Translations under genes and position numbers: made by a program | Part shown: positions 48,526 through 56,718 of the stretch, one piece after another | Numbering within the stretch: the first letter of the stretch is position 1 | How the letters are laid out: every line of letters starts with the position of its first letter | Origin: Fontibacillus phaseoli | GTDB taxonomy: Bacteria > Bacillota > Bacilli > Paenibacillales > Paenibacillaceae | Length of the DNA stretch: 64,000 nt | Assembly: GCF_003337355.1 (NCBI RefSeq) | Contig: NZ_QPJW01000005.1 | Span: 124,001-188,000, forward strand | Reading direction: 5' to 3' | The notes under the pieces: generated by a model | Told to the model about the DNA's origin: nothing | Databases searched by the model: none | What the model saw: only the letters and a program-made list of their open reading frames with translations

Positions 48526-49074
48526 CTACAGTGCTTGTCTTCGAAAAGACTTTTCAAGCCGTTCCAGCTTGCCGGACAAACTTCCATCGTACACAGTATC
48601 GCCGATTTTCACCTTGATACCGCCCAGTAATTCTTTGTCCACTTCATTGATGACGCGGATTTTCTTGCCTACGAGAGTACCGAATTCCTTGGCAACCTCT
48701 TGTTTCTCCTTTTCGTTCAGAGAATAGGTGCTGTATACCAGCGCATCGGCAAGTCCTAAAGCATCGCCGGTAATTTTGGTATAGCTGTTCAAAACCTCAG
48801 GCAATATTCCGGTTCTTCCCCGTTCAATCAGCAGTTTTGCCAAGGAGATGATCGGTTGCGACAACTTCCCTTCCAAGCCAATACCGATCGCATTCCATTT
48901 CGCTTCCGCTGAAATATTTGGACTTAAAATAAAGCTTTGGATCTCATGATCCACGCACATAACCTTAACTAGAGCCTGCAGCTCCTGCTCAAGCTCCAAG
49001 GTACGTCCTTCCTGCCCGGCTATTTCAAAAAGAGCTCTCGCATATCTGCTCGCTACCACTGTTTCCCGGCTCAT
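48526..49074 (-). CDS. atpH: ATP synthase delta subunit
   Basis: 182 residues. Links F1 to the peripheral stalk. N-terminal helical domain (ETVVASRYARALFEIAGQEG) and C-terminal KELLGGIKVKIGDTVYDGSLSGKLERLEK are family-typical. The ATG overlaps the atpF stop by four bases. Confidence 0.95.
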   Translation of the reverse strand: MSRETVVASRYARALFEIAGQEGRTLELEQELQALVKVMCVDHEIQSFILSPNISAEAKWNAIGIGLEGKLSQPIISLAKLLIERGRTGILPEVLNSYTKITGDALGLADALVYSTYSLNEKEKQEVAKEFGTLVGKKIRVINEVDKELLGGIKVKIGDTVYDGSLSGKLERLEKSFRRQAL

Positions 49075-49562
49075 GATTTATTACCTACTTCATTCAGGTA
49101 TTGGTCCACGAGCTTTTCCTGCTCCGCAGGATTGCTTTCAACTTCCCGCTCAATCAGCTTGGAGGCGATATTGACGGAATAAGCGCCGATTTCGCCGCGC
49201 AAGGCTTCAATCGCTTTCATTCTCTCAATTTCAATATCACGAATGGCTTCATTCTTCATGCGGTTCGTATCATTCTTCGCCTGATCAAGTATGTCTTTCG
49301 CCTGTTTGCTACTGCTCTGTCTGGATTGCTCGATAATTTCGAAAGCATCCTGACGCGCTTGCTTTAGAGCTTCCTTCTGCTCTTCAACATAAACAGTAGC
49401 CTGCTCTCTAGTTTGCTTCGCCTCTTCCAATTGGTTCCGCACCAGTTCACGGCGTTGTTCCATGATCGCAAACAGTTTACCGAAAGCATATTTGCTAAGT
49501 AGCCAATACAGAATGGCAAATGAAATCATTGTAATTACAATATTCTCCCACAGGACGTTCAC
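49071..49562 (-). CDS. atpF: ATP synthase subunit b (GTG start)
   Basis: 163 residues. Peripheral stalk: one N-terminal membrane helix (about 7-27) and a long charged coiled coil (about 30-160, LVRNQLEEAKQTREQATVYV, NEAIRDIEIERMKAIEALRGE). Two in-frame GTG codons are possible starts. The first overlaps the AAAGGAG site, so I prefer the second, at 49562, eight bases after it. Confidence 0.94.
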   Translation of the reverse strand: MNVLWENIVITMISFAILYWLLSKYAFGKLFAIMEQRRELVRNQLEEAKQTREQATVYVEEQKEALKQARQDAFEIIEQSRQSSSKQAKDILDQAKNDTNRMKNEAIRDIEIERMKAIEALRGEIGAYSVNIASKLIEREVESNPAEQEKLVDQYLNEVGNKS

Positions 49563-49675
49563 CGATGTCACTCCTTTCCGTTAGCTACAACTTGCACTAG
49601 AATTGAGATGTTTCGATACTCATAAAACGAAGGCGCGGATGGCATCGGCCCTCCCCGCCAAACCGTAGCTATTTA

Positions 49676-49888
<213 letters not shown>

Positions 49889-49974
49889 TTAATTTTCCTC
49901 CTTAAATTGGTCAATTTTATGTTTGATATAATAGACCTCTTTGAGCTAGCCAAGAGGCAAACCCAATGAGTTTA

Positions 49975-50742
49975 TCAATGACTTTCTTCTTCATGAATCG
50001 TTGTCTGTGCGATATAAACCATGGTCAAAATCGTAAAGATGTACGCCTGGAGAGCGCCGACAAAGATACTGAACCCTTGCCATATCCCCATAAACGGAAT
50101 GCCCAGGAAGCCCATCTTCAAAATAACCGTGATCAGGACCTCACCCGCAAAGATATTAGCGAACAACCGGATCGCCAATGCGATTGGCTTGGCCAAGTTC
50201 TCGATAATATTTAGTGGGAGAAAGACAGGGAATGGTTCGATATAGTGTTTGAGATAGTGTTTCCGGTTGTACTTCAGGCCGAGAACATTCATCAGGAAAA
50301 AGACGATCAGAGCCAGACCCGCAGTTACGGAAATATCGGCTGTAGGAGATTTCCACCAGAGAATTTCGGCATGTTCGCCATGGCTGAGATTACGTGTCGC
50401 TTCAATAATATGTCCGAAAATGGACTCCGGCTGATGCGCTTCTGTGATGATTCCCATCGGCAAGCCGAGCAAATTCGATACAAAAATAAATAGAATCAGC
50501 GTCAATCCCAAAGTGATGTAAGGTTTCCCTTTCTTCAGATCCATAGCACTTCCGACGATCCCTTGAACGAACTCCACAACCCATTCCATAAAGTTTTGAA
50601 GTTTCCCCGGATTCTCTACCGACAGATTTCTGGTAGCCAGTCTGCAAAGCACGAAAACGATCAAGCAGCTGACAAACAGCATCAGAACGGCGGAGAAATC
50701 AAGATTGAATCCACCAAGGTTGATTATCGGTGCTTCATGCAT
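49975..50742 (-). CDS. atpB: ATP synthase subunit a
   Basis: 255 residues from the ATG at 50742, preceded by AAAGGGGTG; the frame opens eight codons earlier at a GTG. Proton-channel subunit with five to six membrane helices. The essential Arg is in KPIALAIRLFANIFAGEV, and the last helix has FVGALQAYIFTILTMVYIAQTT. Upstream is the subunit I gene, downstream atpE (86 bases). Confidence 0.96.
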   Translation of the reverse strand: MHEAPIINLGGFNLDFSAVLMLFVSCLIVFVLCRLATRNLSVENPGKLQNFMEWVVEFVQGIVGSAMDLKKGKPYITLGLTLILFIFVSNLLGLPMGIITEAHQPESIFGHIIEATRNLSHGEHAEILWWKSPTADISVTAGLALIVFFLMNVLGLKYNRKHYLKHYIEPFPVFLPLNIIENLAKPIALAIRLFANIFAGEVLITVILKMGFLGIPFMGIWQGFSIFVGALQAYIFTILTMVYIAQTTIHEEESH

Positions 50743-50777
50743 GTGTACGTACTCACCCCTTTCCACTGTTCAGCTAA

Positions 50778-51155
50778 TCAAGACTTGTTTCTTAAGCTGA
50801 TTACTATACTTGCCGGTATGGTCAGAATCTGCGGCACAAACACACCGATGATGGCGCCAATCATGGACACCTGCTCGAATTTCGCCGCAATCATTACCGT
50901 AACAAAAACCAGACAAATTCTAGTAATGAACCCGAAACTGTAGCGCTTCTTCTCTTGGCTGACCACGAGGTTAACCAGCCCCCGTACCTTCGCCGACAAG
51001 AAGCGGACATACACCAATCCAGCTGCAAGGCCCAGAATCAATCCATTGCATAATGGCCTATGCTCCGGGAGAAAAGCCCATCCAAGAAACAAGGCAGATA
51101 ACATTAACAGAGTTATCCGGGACACGACCGTAACAATGGAGTTCAAATCATCCAT
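50778..51155 (-). CDS. atpI: ATP synthase subunit I (AtpI)
   Basis: 125 residues, four predicted membrane helices (about 12-30, 34-52, 73-92, 96-118). Assembly/accessory protein of the Fo sector. The start overlaps the preceding AtpZ-like gene by eight bases. Sequence is typical of the low-conservation ATP synthase I family. Confidence 0.85.
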   Translation of the reverse strand: MDDLNSIVTVVSRITLLMLSALFLGWAFLPEHRPLCNGLILGLAAGLVYVRFLSAKVRGLVNLVVSQEKKRYSFGFITRICLVFVTVMIAAKFEQVSMIGAIIGVFVPQILTIPASIVISLRNKS

Positions 51156-51381
51156 TCTGCTCCCCCATAAACTTATAGATTAGAACAATAATGTTAACGA
51201 TTCCCAGAACAAGACCCAGGATCGTTCCGAGAGCGATCCAAACCTCAGAGCCCCCGTAGTGATACACAAGCCATCTTGACAGCAAATAACCCGACAGAAT
51301 ATAAATCACAAGCAGGATACCAGCCCCACTAATATATGAGGCTATTATCCATGGTTTAACTTCTTTGTCAGATTTATTCAT
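51148..51381 (-). CDS. AtpZ/AtpI family protein
   Basis: 77 residues with two membrane helices (about 14-36 and 46-70, the second containing the Gly-rich ALGTILGLVLGIVNIIVLIYK). It matches the AtpZ/AtpI accessory family found at the head of Firmicute atp operons. The ATG at 51381 has GTGAGG nine bases upstream; a GTG five codons earlier overlaps that site and is less likely. First gene of the operon. Confidence 0.85.
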   Translation of the reverse strand: MNKSDKEVKPWIIASYISGAGILLVIYILSGYLLSRWLVYHYGGSEVWIALGTILGLVLGIVNIIVLIYKFMGEQNG

Positions 51382-51398
51382 CGACGCAATCCTCACTT

Positions 51399-51428
51399 AT
51401 TTTACTGAATGTGACGACTTTTTGTCAA
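51399..51428 (-). promoter_or_regulatory. Possible sigma-A promoter of the atp operon
   Basis: Minus strand: perfect -35 TTGACA (51428-51423), 18-base spacer, TAAAAT (51404-51399). The transcript would start near 51392, only about 11 bases before the ATG, and the ribosome-binding site (51391-51398) would be partly lost. So either the true start lies elsewhere or the first gene is translated nearly leaderless. Confidence 0.4.
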
Positions 51429-51429
51429 C

Positions 51430-51496
51430 GAAAGCGTTAAAGCGATAATTCAAAGGGTGAAAGCAAGAAAGCGTTAAACCGTACAGTATAACTGTA
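51430..51496. promoter_or_regulatory. Direct repeats and palindrome upstream of the atp operon
   Basis: GAAAGCGTTAAA occurs twice (51430-51441, 51467-51478), one copy touching the -35 box. It resembles but does not fully match a CcpA cre site (TGNAANCGNWNNCA). Next to it lies TACAGT-ATA-ACTGTA (51482-51496), a perfect six-base inverted repeat. Both look like protein-binding sites. Confidence 0.4.
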
Positions 51497-51531
51497 TGCT
51501 ATCTTGACCAGAAACACAATTCTTGATCTTT

Positions 51532-52686
51532 TTACTTTGTGAACTTTCTGTGAAATCGTTCAGGACGTTCGCTTATAATTCCGAAATGGTGACATAACGC
51601 ATTGACAATTCGTTCAGACGCCTTTCCATCTCCGTACGGGTTAGCGGCCCGACTCATAGAATTATAAAGCTCACTGTCGCTGAGCAGCGCCTTTGTCCGC
51701 TCATATACCATCTCCTCATCCGTGCCGACGAGTTCCAGCGTTCCCGCTTCGATGCCCTCCGGGCGCTCCGTCGTATCGCGAAGCACAAGTACAGGAACGC
51801 CAAAAGACGGCGCTTCTTCCTGTAAACCGCCGGAATCCGTAAGGATTAGATGTGTATGTGGATAGAAATTGTGCAAATCCACCACATCCAGTGGCTCGAT
51901 TAGTTTAATACGGGGATGGTCTCCCAAAGTTTCATACGCCGGTTCTCTCACCGCCGGGCTTAGATGCACAGGATAAACGATGGCCACATCTTCGAATTCG
52001 TCCGCGATCCGTCTGACGGCACGGAATATATTCATATGGGGCTCTCCCTGCGATTCGCGCCGGTGCGCAGTCATAAGAATAAGCCGCTTTCCGGCGGCCC
52101 ACTCCAGCACAGAATTGTTGTAATTCGGCTTTACAGTATATTGAAACACATCCGTTACTGTATTGCCTGTGATATATATGCTTGACTCCGGCTTATTCTC
52201 TGTGAGCAAATTCCCGGCGGACCAGTCCGTCGGAGCGAAATGCAAATCCGCCAGTACCCCGGTTAATTGCCGGTTCATCTCCTCCGGATAAGGCGATAAT
52301 TTGTTCCATGTACGAAGGCCGGCTTCCACATGCCCGATCTTGATTTGCTGAAGAAAAGCCGCATAGCTGGCCAGAAACGTCGTTAGCGTGTCGCCGTGAA
52401 CGAGTACGATATCCGGCTTCGCTTCACGGAGGACTTCTTCAAGCCCTTGCAACACGCGAATCGTAATTTCGTTAAGACTTTGATTTGGTTTCATGACATC
52501 AAGATCATAGTCCGGCACGATACGGAACACGTCCAGCACCTGATCGAGCATTTCGCGGTGCTGTGCTGTCACGCAAACCACGGAATCAATATGCTCGGAA
52601 TGCTTTTGCAGTTCCAAAATCAACGGAGCCATTTTGATGGCTTCCGGCCTAACCCCGAAAATCGTCATCACTTTGATTTTTGACAT
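51532..52686 (-). CDS. UDP-N-acetylglucosamine 2-epimerase (non-hydrolysing)
   Basis: Converts UDP-GlcNAc to UDP-ManNAc for wall polymers (MnaA/WecB type). 384 residues, GT-B fold. Signatures: TIFGVRPEAIKMAPL, VTAQHREML, VLVHGDTLTTFLASYAAF, IGHVEAGLRTWN, ILMTAHRRESQGEP and LILTDSGGLQEEAPSFGVPVL. It sits between upp and the atp operon, as mnaA does in Bacillus. Its product fits the needs of the TagA/CsaB route encoded at 27-30 kb. Confidence 0.95.
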   Translation of the reverse strand: MSKIKVMTIFGVRPEAIKMAPLILELQKHSEHIDSVVCVTAQHREMLDQVLDVFRIVPDYDLDVMKPNQSLNEITIRVLQGLEEVLREAKPDIVLVHGDTLTTFLASYAAFLQQIKIGHVEAGLRTWNKLSPYPEEMNRQLTGVLADLHFAPTDWSAGNLLTENKPESSIYITGNTVTDVFQYTVKPNYNNSVLEWAAGKRLILMTAHRRESQGEPHMNIFRAVRRIADEFEDVAIVYPVHLSPAVREPAYETLGDHPRIKLIEPLDVVDLHNFYPHTHLILTDSGGLQEEAPSFGVPVLVLRDTTERPEGIEAGTLELVGTDEEMVYERTKALLSDSELYNSMSRAANPYGDGKASERIVNALCHHFGIISERPERFHRKFTK

Positions 52687-52712
52687 AGGTGCTTCCCTTC
52701 CTTGAACGTTTC

Positions 52713-53342
52713 TTATTTCGTACCGTACAACCGGTCACCCGCATCGCCAAGACCTGGAATGATATATCCGTGATCATCGAGACGCTCGTCCAGCGCGGCA
52801 ACGTAAATATCAACGTCCGGGTGGGCATCATGCACTGCCTTGACACCTTCCGGCGCAGCGATGAGGTTCATCATTTTGATTTGGGTGCAGCCGCGTTTCT
52901 TAAGCGCGTCAATTGCCGCAATCGCAGATCCTCCCGTAGCGAGCATCGGATCGATCACGATTAATTCACGTTCCTGTACGTCGGTCGGCAGCTTAATATA
53001 ATACTCGACAGGCTGCAGCGTCTGGGGATCACGGAAAAGACCCACATGACCTACTTTTGCCGCAGGCAGCAACTTCAGCACTCCATCCAGCATGCCCAGC
53101 CCTGCGCGAAGAATCGGAATAAGTCCTAACATGCGTCCCGAGATGACGCGCGATTCCGCTTCAGCCACCGGCGTTTGCACTTTGATTGATTCCAAAGGAA
53201 TTTCTCTTGTAATCTCATAGGCCATCAGTGTGGCTACTTCATCCACCAATTCACGAAAATCCTTCGTGTTGGTCCGCATATCGCGTATAAATGTCAGTTT
53301 GTGTTGAATCAAGGGGTGATCGCATACCACCAATTTTGCCAT
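52713..53342 (-). CDS. upp: Uracil phosphoribosyltransferase
   Basis: Salvages uracil to UMP using PRPP. 209 residues. Motifs: [13 protein letters not shown] at the start, the PRPP loop [17 protein letters not shown], and the C-terminal [14 protein letters not shown] uracil-binding segment. The ATG follows CGGAGGG. It lies 26 bases before the 2-epimerase gene, probably co-transcribed. In Bacillus upp directly follows glyA; here about 9 kb separate them. Confidence 0.97.
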   Translation of the reverse strand: MAKLVVCDHPLIQHKLTFIRDMRTNTKDFRELVDEVATLMAYEITREIPLESIKVQTPVAEAESRVISGRMLGLIPILRAGLGMLDGVLKLLPAAKVGHVGLFRDPQTLQPVEYYIKLPTDVQERELIVIDPMLATGGSAIAAIDALKKRGCTQIKMMNLIAAPEGVKAVHDAHPDVDIYVAALDERLDDHGYIIPGLGDAGDRLYGTK

Positions 53343-53423
53343 TGTTTGTCCCTCCGGTTTTATAGCATCCTGTCTTCACTTGCGGCGACATTCTCATTCC
53401 CGAGCGTCCCACAAATCTCGTTT

Positions 53424-53432
53424 ATTATATCA
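53424..53432 (-). promoter_or_regulatory. Extended -10 promoter of upp
   Basis: Minus strand TGATATAAT: a perfect TATAAT with the TGn extension, about 85 bases before the upp ATG. No good -35 box, as is usual for extended -10 promoters. Confidence 0.45.
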
Positions 53433-53570
53433 CTGTCTTTTTCCAATTACCACGAACCTTGTCCCGTCGGCGCCCTTGTTCTGCAGGACGACACAAATTG
53501 CAAATGGTTGACGATTTGACGACAGGACAGAGAGACCTTGGCAACAAGTTTCAATGGAATTGGGAGCTGG

Positions 53571-53955
53571 CTTCAGGCCCCGGTGACGATGCCGACCGGA
53601 AAATGAATTTGGATGAAGGCGCGTCTTGATGAAGCAGCGCCTTTTTTTGAAGAAGCGCGGATGCGCCCACCCGATAGCATTATTAATATAGTAGAAGTAA
53701 TTGACCGTCATGGCGCTGGTACCCATAATAAAAGGATCATTTTCCACCCCTCTAATTCGGGAGATACGACCGCATCTGATGGTAGGCGTCTATAGCTGTC
53801 TCAAAAAAATCCTTATAAGATTCCGTATCCATCTTCACCTTTTTGGTTGCGGCATTCTGTCGGCTGACGCCGCGGTGTAGTACCATTTCGCTCACCAGGA
53901 AGGAGAAGTCCTGAATATAAAGCCCGCTCACCCCTTCTTCCGCCGGAAAATGACA
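53571..53955 (-). pseudogene. Decayed second copy of the island's solute-binding lipoprotein gene
   Basis: Minus-strand translation pieces follow the middle of the intact lipoprotein at 58601-59887. FPAEEGVSGLYIQDF matches FPAEDGVSGLYMLNL; TESYKDFFETAIDAY matches SESYRRIFEMVMDAY; DPFIMGTSAMTVNYFYYINN matches DPFITGTSAMTVDYYYYINN. The pieces lie in different frames with an in-frame TAG between the second and third and further breaks after. Both ends of the gene are missing, so it is a dead fragment. It shows that a second, diverged copy once sat at the 3' end of the cluster, or that the lipoprotein gene was duplicated. Confidence 0.85.
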
Positions 53956-54125
53956 GTGCCTCCCGATCGGTGGTTGATGCAGATACGGCAGATACGATTG
54001 AAAAAGAGATCCAAGTTCACACAGGCAAGCGTGAAGTTGAATCTCGTTATCGTTTAAAAGGGGCGGCTCGATTTGAGATTTGTTTCAATCTTTCTTCCTC
54101 TTCTTACAAAATTCCACCTTCATTT

Positions 54126-55319
54126 TCAGCTGTTCATTTGGTATTTCTGCAGTAAATCAAATTTATTCTTTGACTTTAACTGACAGACCATTTGTTCAAC
54201 GGATGCAACCAAGTATCCGGCCTCCTCCAGTGTAACCGTTTCATTAAAACTGAGCCTGATACTGCTGGAAGAAATCATTTCATCCTGCGTCATGGCCATT
54301 AGTACCCGGCTTTGTTTGGCCTTTGACGAGCAAGCGGATTGTGACGAGACTATGATTCCTTGTTTGGCCAGCATACGGATCATCATCGCCGAAGTGATCC
54401 CTCTTCCCTGATATGAAAAGTTAAGGATATGCGGAGAGGAGAGCGGGGGCTGGGGGCTGTTCATAACTAACTCGGAAATCCCTGCCAGCCTGGAATAGAC
54501 CAGATCATGCAAGGCCATCAGATGCTTGAACTTCTTCTGCTGCTCTTCAAATGCCGCCGCGATGGCTTCGGCTAAACTCAAAACTGCGGGAACATTCGTA
54601 GTCCCCGGTCTTATTCCCAGTTCCTGCTCCCCGCCATACAGAAGCGGATCCATCTCAATGTGTTCTTTAGCTATAAGCAGTCCGATACCTTTGGGTCCCC
54701 CAATTTTATGTCCTGACACGGTATATAGATCGATATAGTCTAATTCAACCGGTAATTTGCCAAATCCCTGTACCCCATCCACATGAAAAAGAACATGGGG
54801 CATCGGCTTCACTAATTCCCCAATTTCGGCAATCGGCTGCACGGCCCCTGTTTCATTATTTACATGCATCACGCTCACGAGGATGGTATTGGCTTGCAGC
54901 GACTCCTTCACGGACACCGGACTTACGATCCCTTGGCGATTGACGGGCAGGAAAGACACCTCCACCCCTTCCTTTGCTAGTTGCTTGCCGCATTGGTATA
55001 CAGATGAATGTTCAATTTCGGATAAAATAATATGGGGATTGCGCCCCGTCCGCTTCATCCAGGCCCGCACCACGCCTATAATCGCAAGGTTATTGCTCTC
55101 CGTAGCCCCGGACGTGAAAATAACTTCCGTGGCTTTGACTTGAAGCAGCCGTGCAATTTGCTCTCTGGATTCCTCCACCCGGAGACTGGCCTCGAATCCC
55201 ATTTCATGCATGGACGACGGGTTGGCATAATATAGTTTGGAGGAATCCATTAGCGTCTGAAACGCCCGGGGATGCAGAGGTGTGGATGCGCAATAGTCGA
55301 GATATAGAGAGTTCATCAT
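54126..55319 (-). CDS. Cysteine desulfurase (NifS/IscS-like)
   Basis: 397 residues. PLP enzyme that removes sulfur from cysteine and passes it on as a persulfide. Signatures: LYLDYCASTPLHP, FTSGATESNNLAI, EIEHSSV (His104), HVDGVQGFGKLP, PLP-binding Lys205 in SGHKIGGPKG, and the catalytic Cys330 in SSQSACSSK, so it should be active. It is the last intact gene of the island and overlaps the thioredoxin-like gene before it (ATGA). Two adjacent ATGs after AGGAGG are possible starts (55319 or 55316). Its place in a cluster of thiol proteins suggests a dedicated thiol or sulfur role rather than housekeeping Fe-S assembly. Confidence 0.9.
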   Translation of the reverse strand: MMNSLYLDYCASTPLHPRAFQTLMDSSKLYYANPSSMHEMGFEASLRVEESREQIARLLQVKATEVIFTSGATESNNLAIIGVVRAWMKRTGRNPHIILSEIEHSSVYQCGKQLAKEGVEVSFLPVNRQGIVSPVSVKESLQANTILVSVMHVNNETGAVQPIAEIGELVKPMPHVLFHVDGVQGFGKLPVELDYIDLYTVSGHKIGGPKGIGLLIAKEHIEMDPLLYGGEQELGIRPGTTNVPAVLSLAEAIAAAFEEQQKKFKHLMALHDLVYSRLAGISELVMNSPQPPLSSPHILNFSYQGRGITSAMMIRMLAKQGIIVSSQSACSSKAKQSRVLMAMTQDEMISSSSIRLSFNETVTLEEAGYLVASVEQMVCQLKSKNKFDLLQKYQMNS

Positions 55320-55774
55320 TTCCTCCTGACATAATTTCTTAAGACTTTTAAGAGATTGCCCGCTCCACGCGTTCCGGCTAGTTCGAGCAACTCATTCGAG
55401 GTATAGACCGTTCCTTTGTTGCATACCTGCTGATTCTCATCAATGACCAAGCCGAAGGGATGGGATCGGATGAGAAAGTCCTCTTCCATTTGCTCTGGAG
55501 AGAGCGAAACGATTGGCCACTTCCGCTGAAGAAATTCGTCCAGCTCTTTATGGTCTTCATCGCTCCCTGTAGAAAATAGAATAAAGCGGGCATGAGGCAG
55601 ATGCATCTGCTGAAGCTCGGGCACCAACTCCATGCATCGGACACAGTGCATAGAAATAAACAGCAACACCTTCGTTCCCCGAATGGAACGCAAATTCAAT
55701 GCGCTGCCGCTCTGATTTATGTACTCTTTAGCCGAGATGAAACTTCCGAGATCCGGTCCGTTTTCGCTAATCAT
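55316..55774 (-). CDS. Thioredoxin-like (TlpA/redoxin) protein with CVRC motif
   Basis: 152 residues. One thioredoxin-fold domain: strand KVLLFIS followed by Cys44-Val-Arg-Cys47 in MHCVRCMEL, the CxxC redox site. There is no clear signal peptide or membrane helix, so the location is uncertain; the short N-terminus suggests the cytoplasm. It overlaps both neighbours by four bases, so all three genes are translationally coupled. Part of the island's thiol-handling set; substrate unknown. Confidence 0.8.
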   Translation of the reverse strand: MISENGPDLGSFISAKEYINQSGSALNLRSIRGTKVLLFISMHCVRCMELVPELQQMHLPHARFILFSTGSDEDHKELDEFLQRKWPIVSLSPEQMEEDFLIRSHPFGLVIDENQQVCNKGTVYTSNELLELAGTRGAGNLLKVLRNYVRRK

Positions 55775-56718
55775 GCGCCTTGCCCTCCTTGCTCCCCTTG
55801 CTCAAACTTCAATGTATGATCCATCCCCGTGTCCACAAAGGCTTCAAGCTCCTCCGCATCCTTAACGGTTCCTTTTGTTAAGACATATCCTTCTATAGAG
55901 AGAGAATAGTGGTATGGGAAAACCGACGTTTTAAATCTCTCTCTTTGGCAGGGGTCATACAGATGAAACGGGAGATTTATTTGGTTCTCCTCCAAAAAGC
56001 TTTTCACTTTGGACTCTTCGCCTTGAATATAAAGAACAATTCTTTTACCGGGCCATTTATCAATAAGCAAATTCAGTTTGGAGAAAATGTCCAAGCACGA
56101 CAAACAATCCGTAGACAGGAAAAGAACGACAGCCCCTTCCTCGCCCACCATCTCTACCGTGTCGCCCGCGTTTAATGCATATCCCGGAAACGGGCTGCCC
56201 AAAGGCAAGCCCTGATCACGTTTAGACCATGTCGGGGAGGATGGTTCCAAACAAAAACCCAACTGCTCGGGATCGGCCAACTCATCGACTCGCTCAATCC
56301 TTCCTTCCGCATTTATAGTTAAAATGGTTGGGACTCGCTGAATTCCGAACATTTCTACAATCTTGGAAGATCTGAAGATAGGAAATTTATATGAAATATC
56401 CTCCAGATCGGCATCCGAATAAGGCTCGGGATCACTTTTTAATACCAGAAAATGATTACTTAGTGAATAGTTCGCCAACTGATTTAGCACTTCGATACAC
56501 GACCCGCAGCTGTCGCTTAAAAAAATCAATTTAGAGACGCGTCCGGGAAACGTCTCCGACCTCACCTTCCTCCCCATCTGGTCTCTCCCTTTAAATAATG
56601 GAAGAAAGTCTCCGACATTCCCGCCCCGGGGGAGATCCCCCTCCGCGAGCGCCGTATTTTGTGTCTTAGCTCTTGAAGAGACAAATAGCTTTCTTATTGG
56701 ATCAAGCACTCTTTTCAT
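55771..56718 (-). CDS. Double thioredoxin-domain protein (two CxxC sites)
   Basis: 315 residues with two tandem thioredoxin-like domains. The first (about 30-150) has Cys71-Gly-Ser-Cys74 in SDSCGSCIEV and the cis-proline loop VPTIL. The second (about 170-300) has Cys205-Leu-Ser-Cys208 in STDCLSCLDI. No signal peptide or membrane helix is apparent. The N-terminus is basic. Such domain duplications can relay electrons between two partners. It overlaps the exporter gene upstream and the single-domain gene downstream by four bases each. The tail is acidic and Gly/Gln-rich. Confidence 0.8.
   Translation of the reverse strand: MKRVLDPIRKLFVSSRAKTQNTALAEGDLPRGGNVGDFLPLFKGRDQMGRKVRSETFPGRVSKLIFLSDSCGSCIEVLNQLANYSLSNHFLVLKSDPEPYSDADLEDISYKFPIFRSSKIVEMFGIQRVPTILTINAEGRIERVDELADPEQLGFCLEPSSPTWSKRDQGLPLGSPFPGYALNAGDTVEMVGEEGAVVLFLSTDCLSCLDIFSKLNLLIDKWPGKRIVLYIQGEESKVKSFLEENQINLPFHLYDPCQRERFKTSVFPYHYSLSIEGYVLTKGTVKDAEELEAFVDTGMDHTLKFEQGEQGGQGA

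Larger units (their letters stand above)
53343..54125. other. Region with no intact gene between upp and the island
   Basis: 783 bases. From upp outward: an upp promoter (53424-53432), a decayed lipoprotein gene (53571-53955), and a stretch (53966-54125) of unclear origin. In the last part a plus-strand frame reads VDADTADTIEKEIQVHTGKREVESR, which looks like real protein-coding sequence cut off at both ends, but I cannot name its family. No intact gene or RNA seen. Confidence 0.5.

Noticed and set aside
53301..53519. Plus-strand open frame near upp
   Set aside because: It covers the upp start and promoter in antisense and has no features of a gene.
54126..55319. Cysteine desulfurase as the housekeeping IscS/SufS
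   Set aside because: No isc, suf or tRNA-thiolation gene is adjacent and it overlaps thioredoxin-like genes of the island, so a cluster-specific role is more likely.
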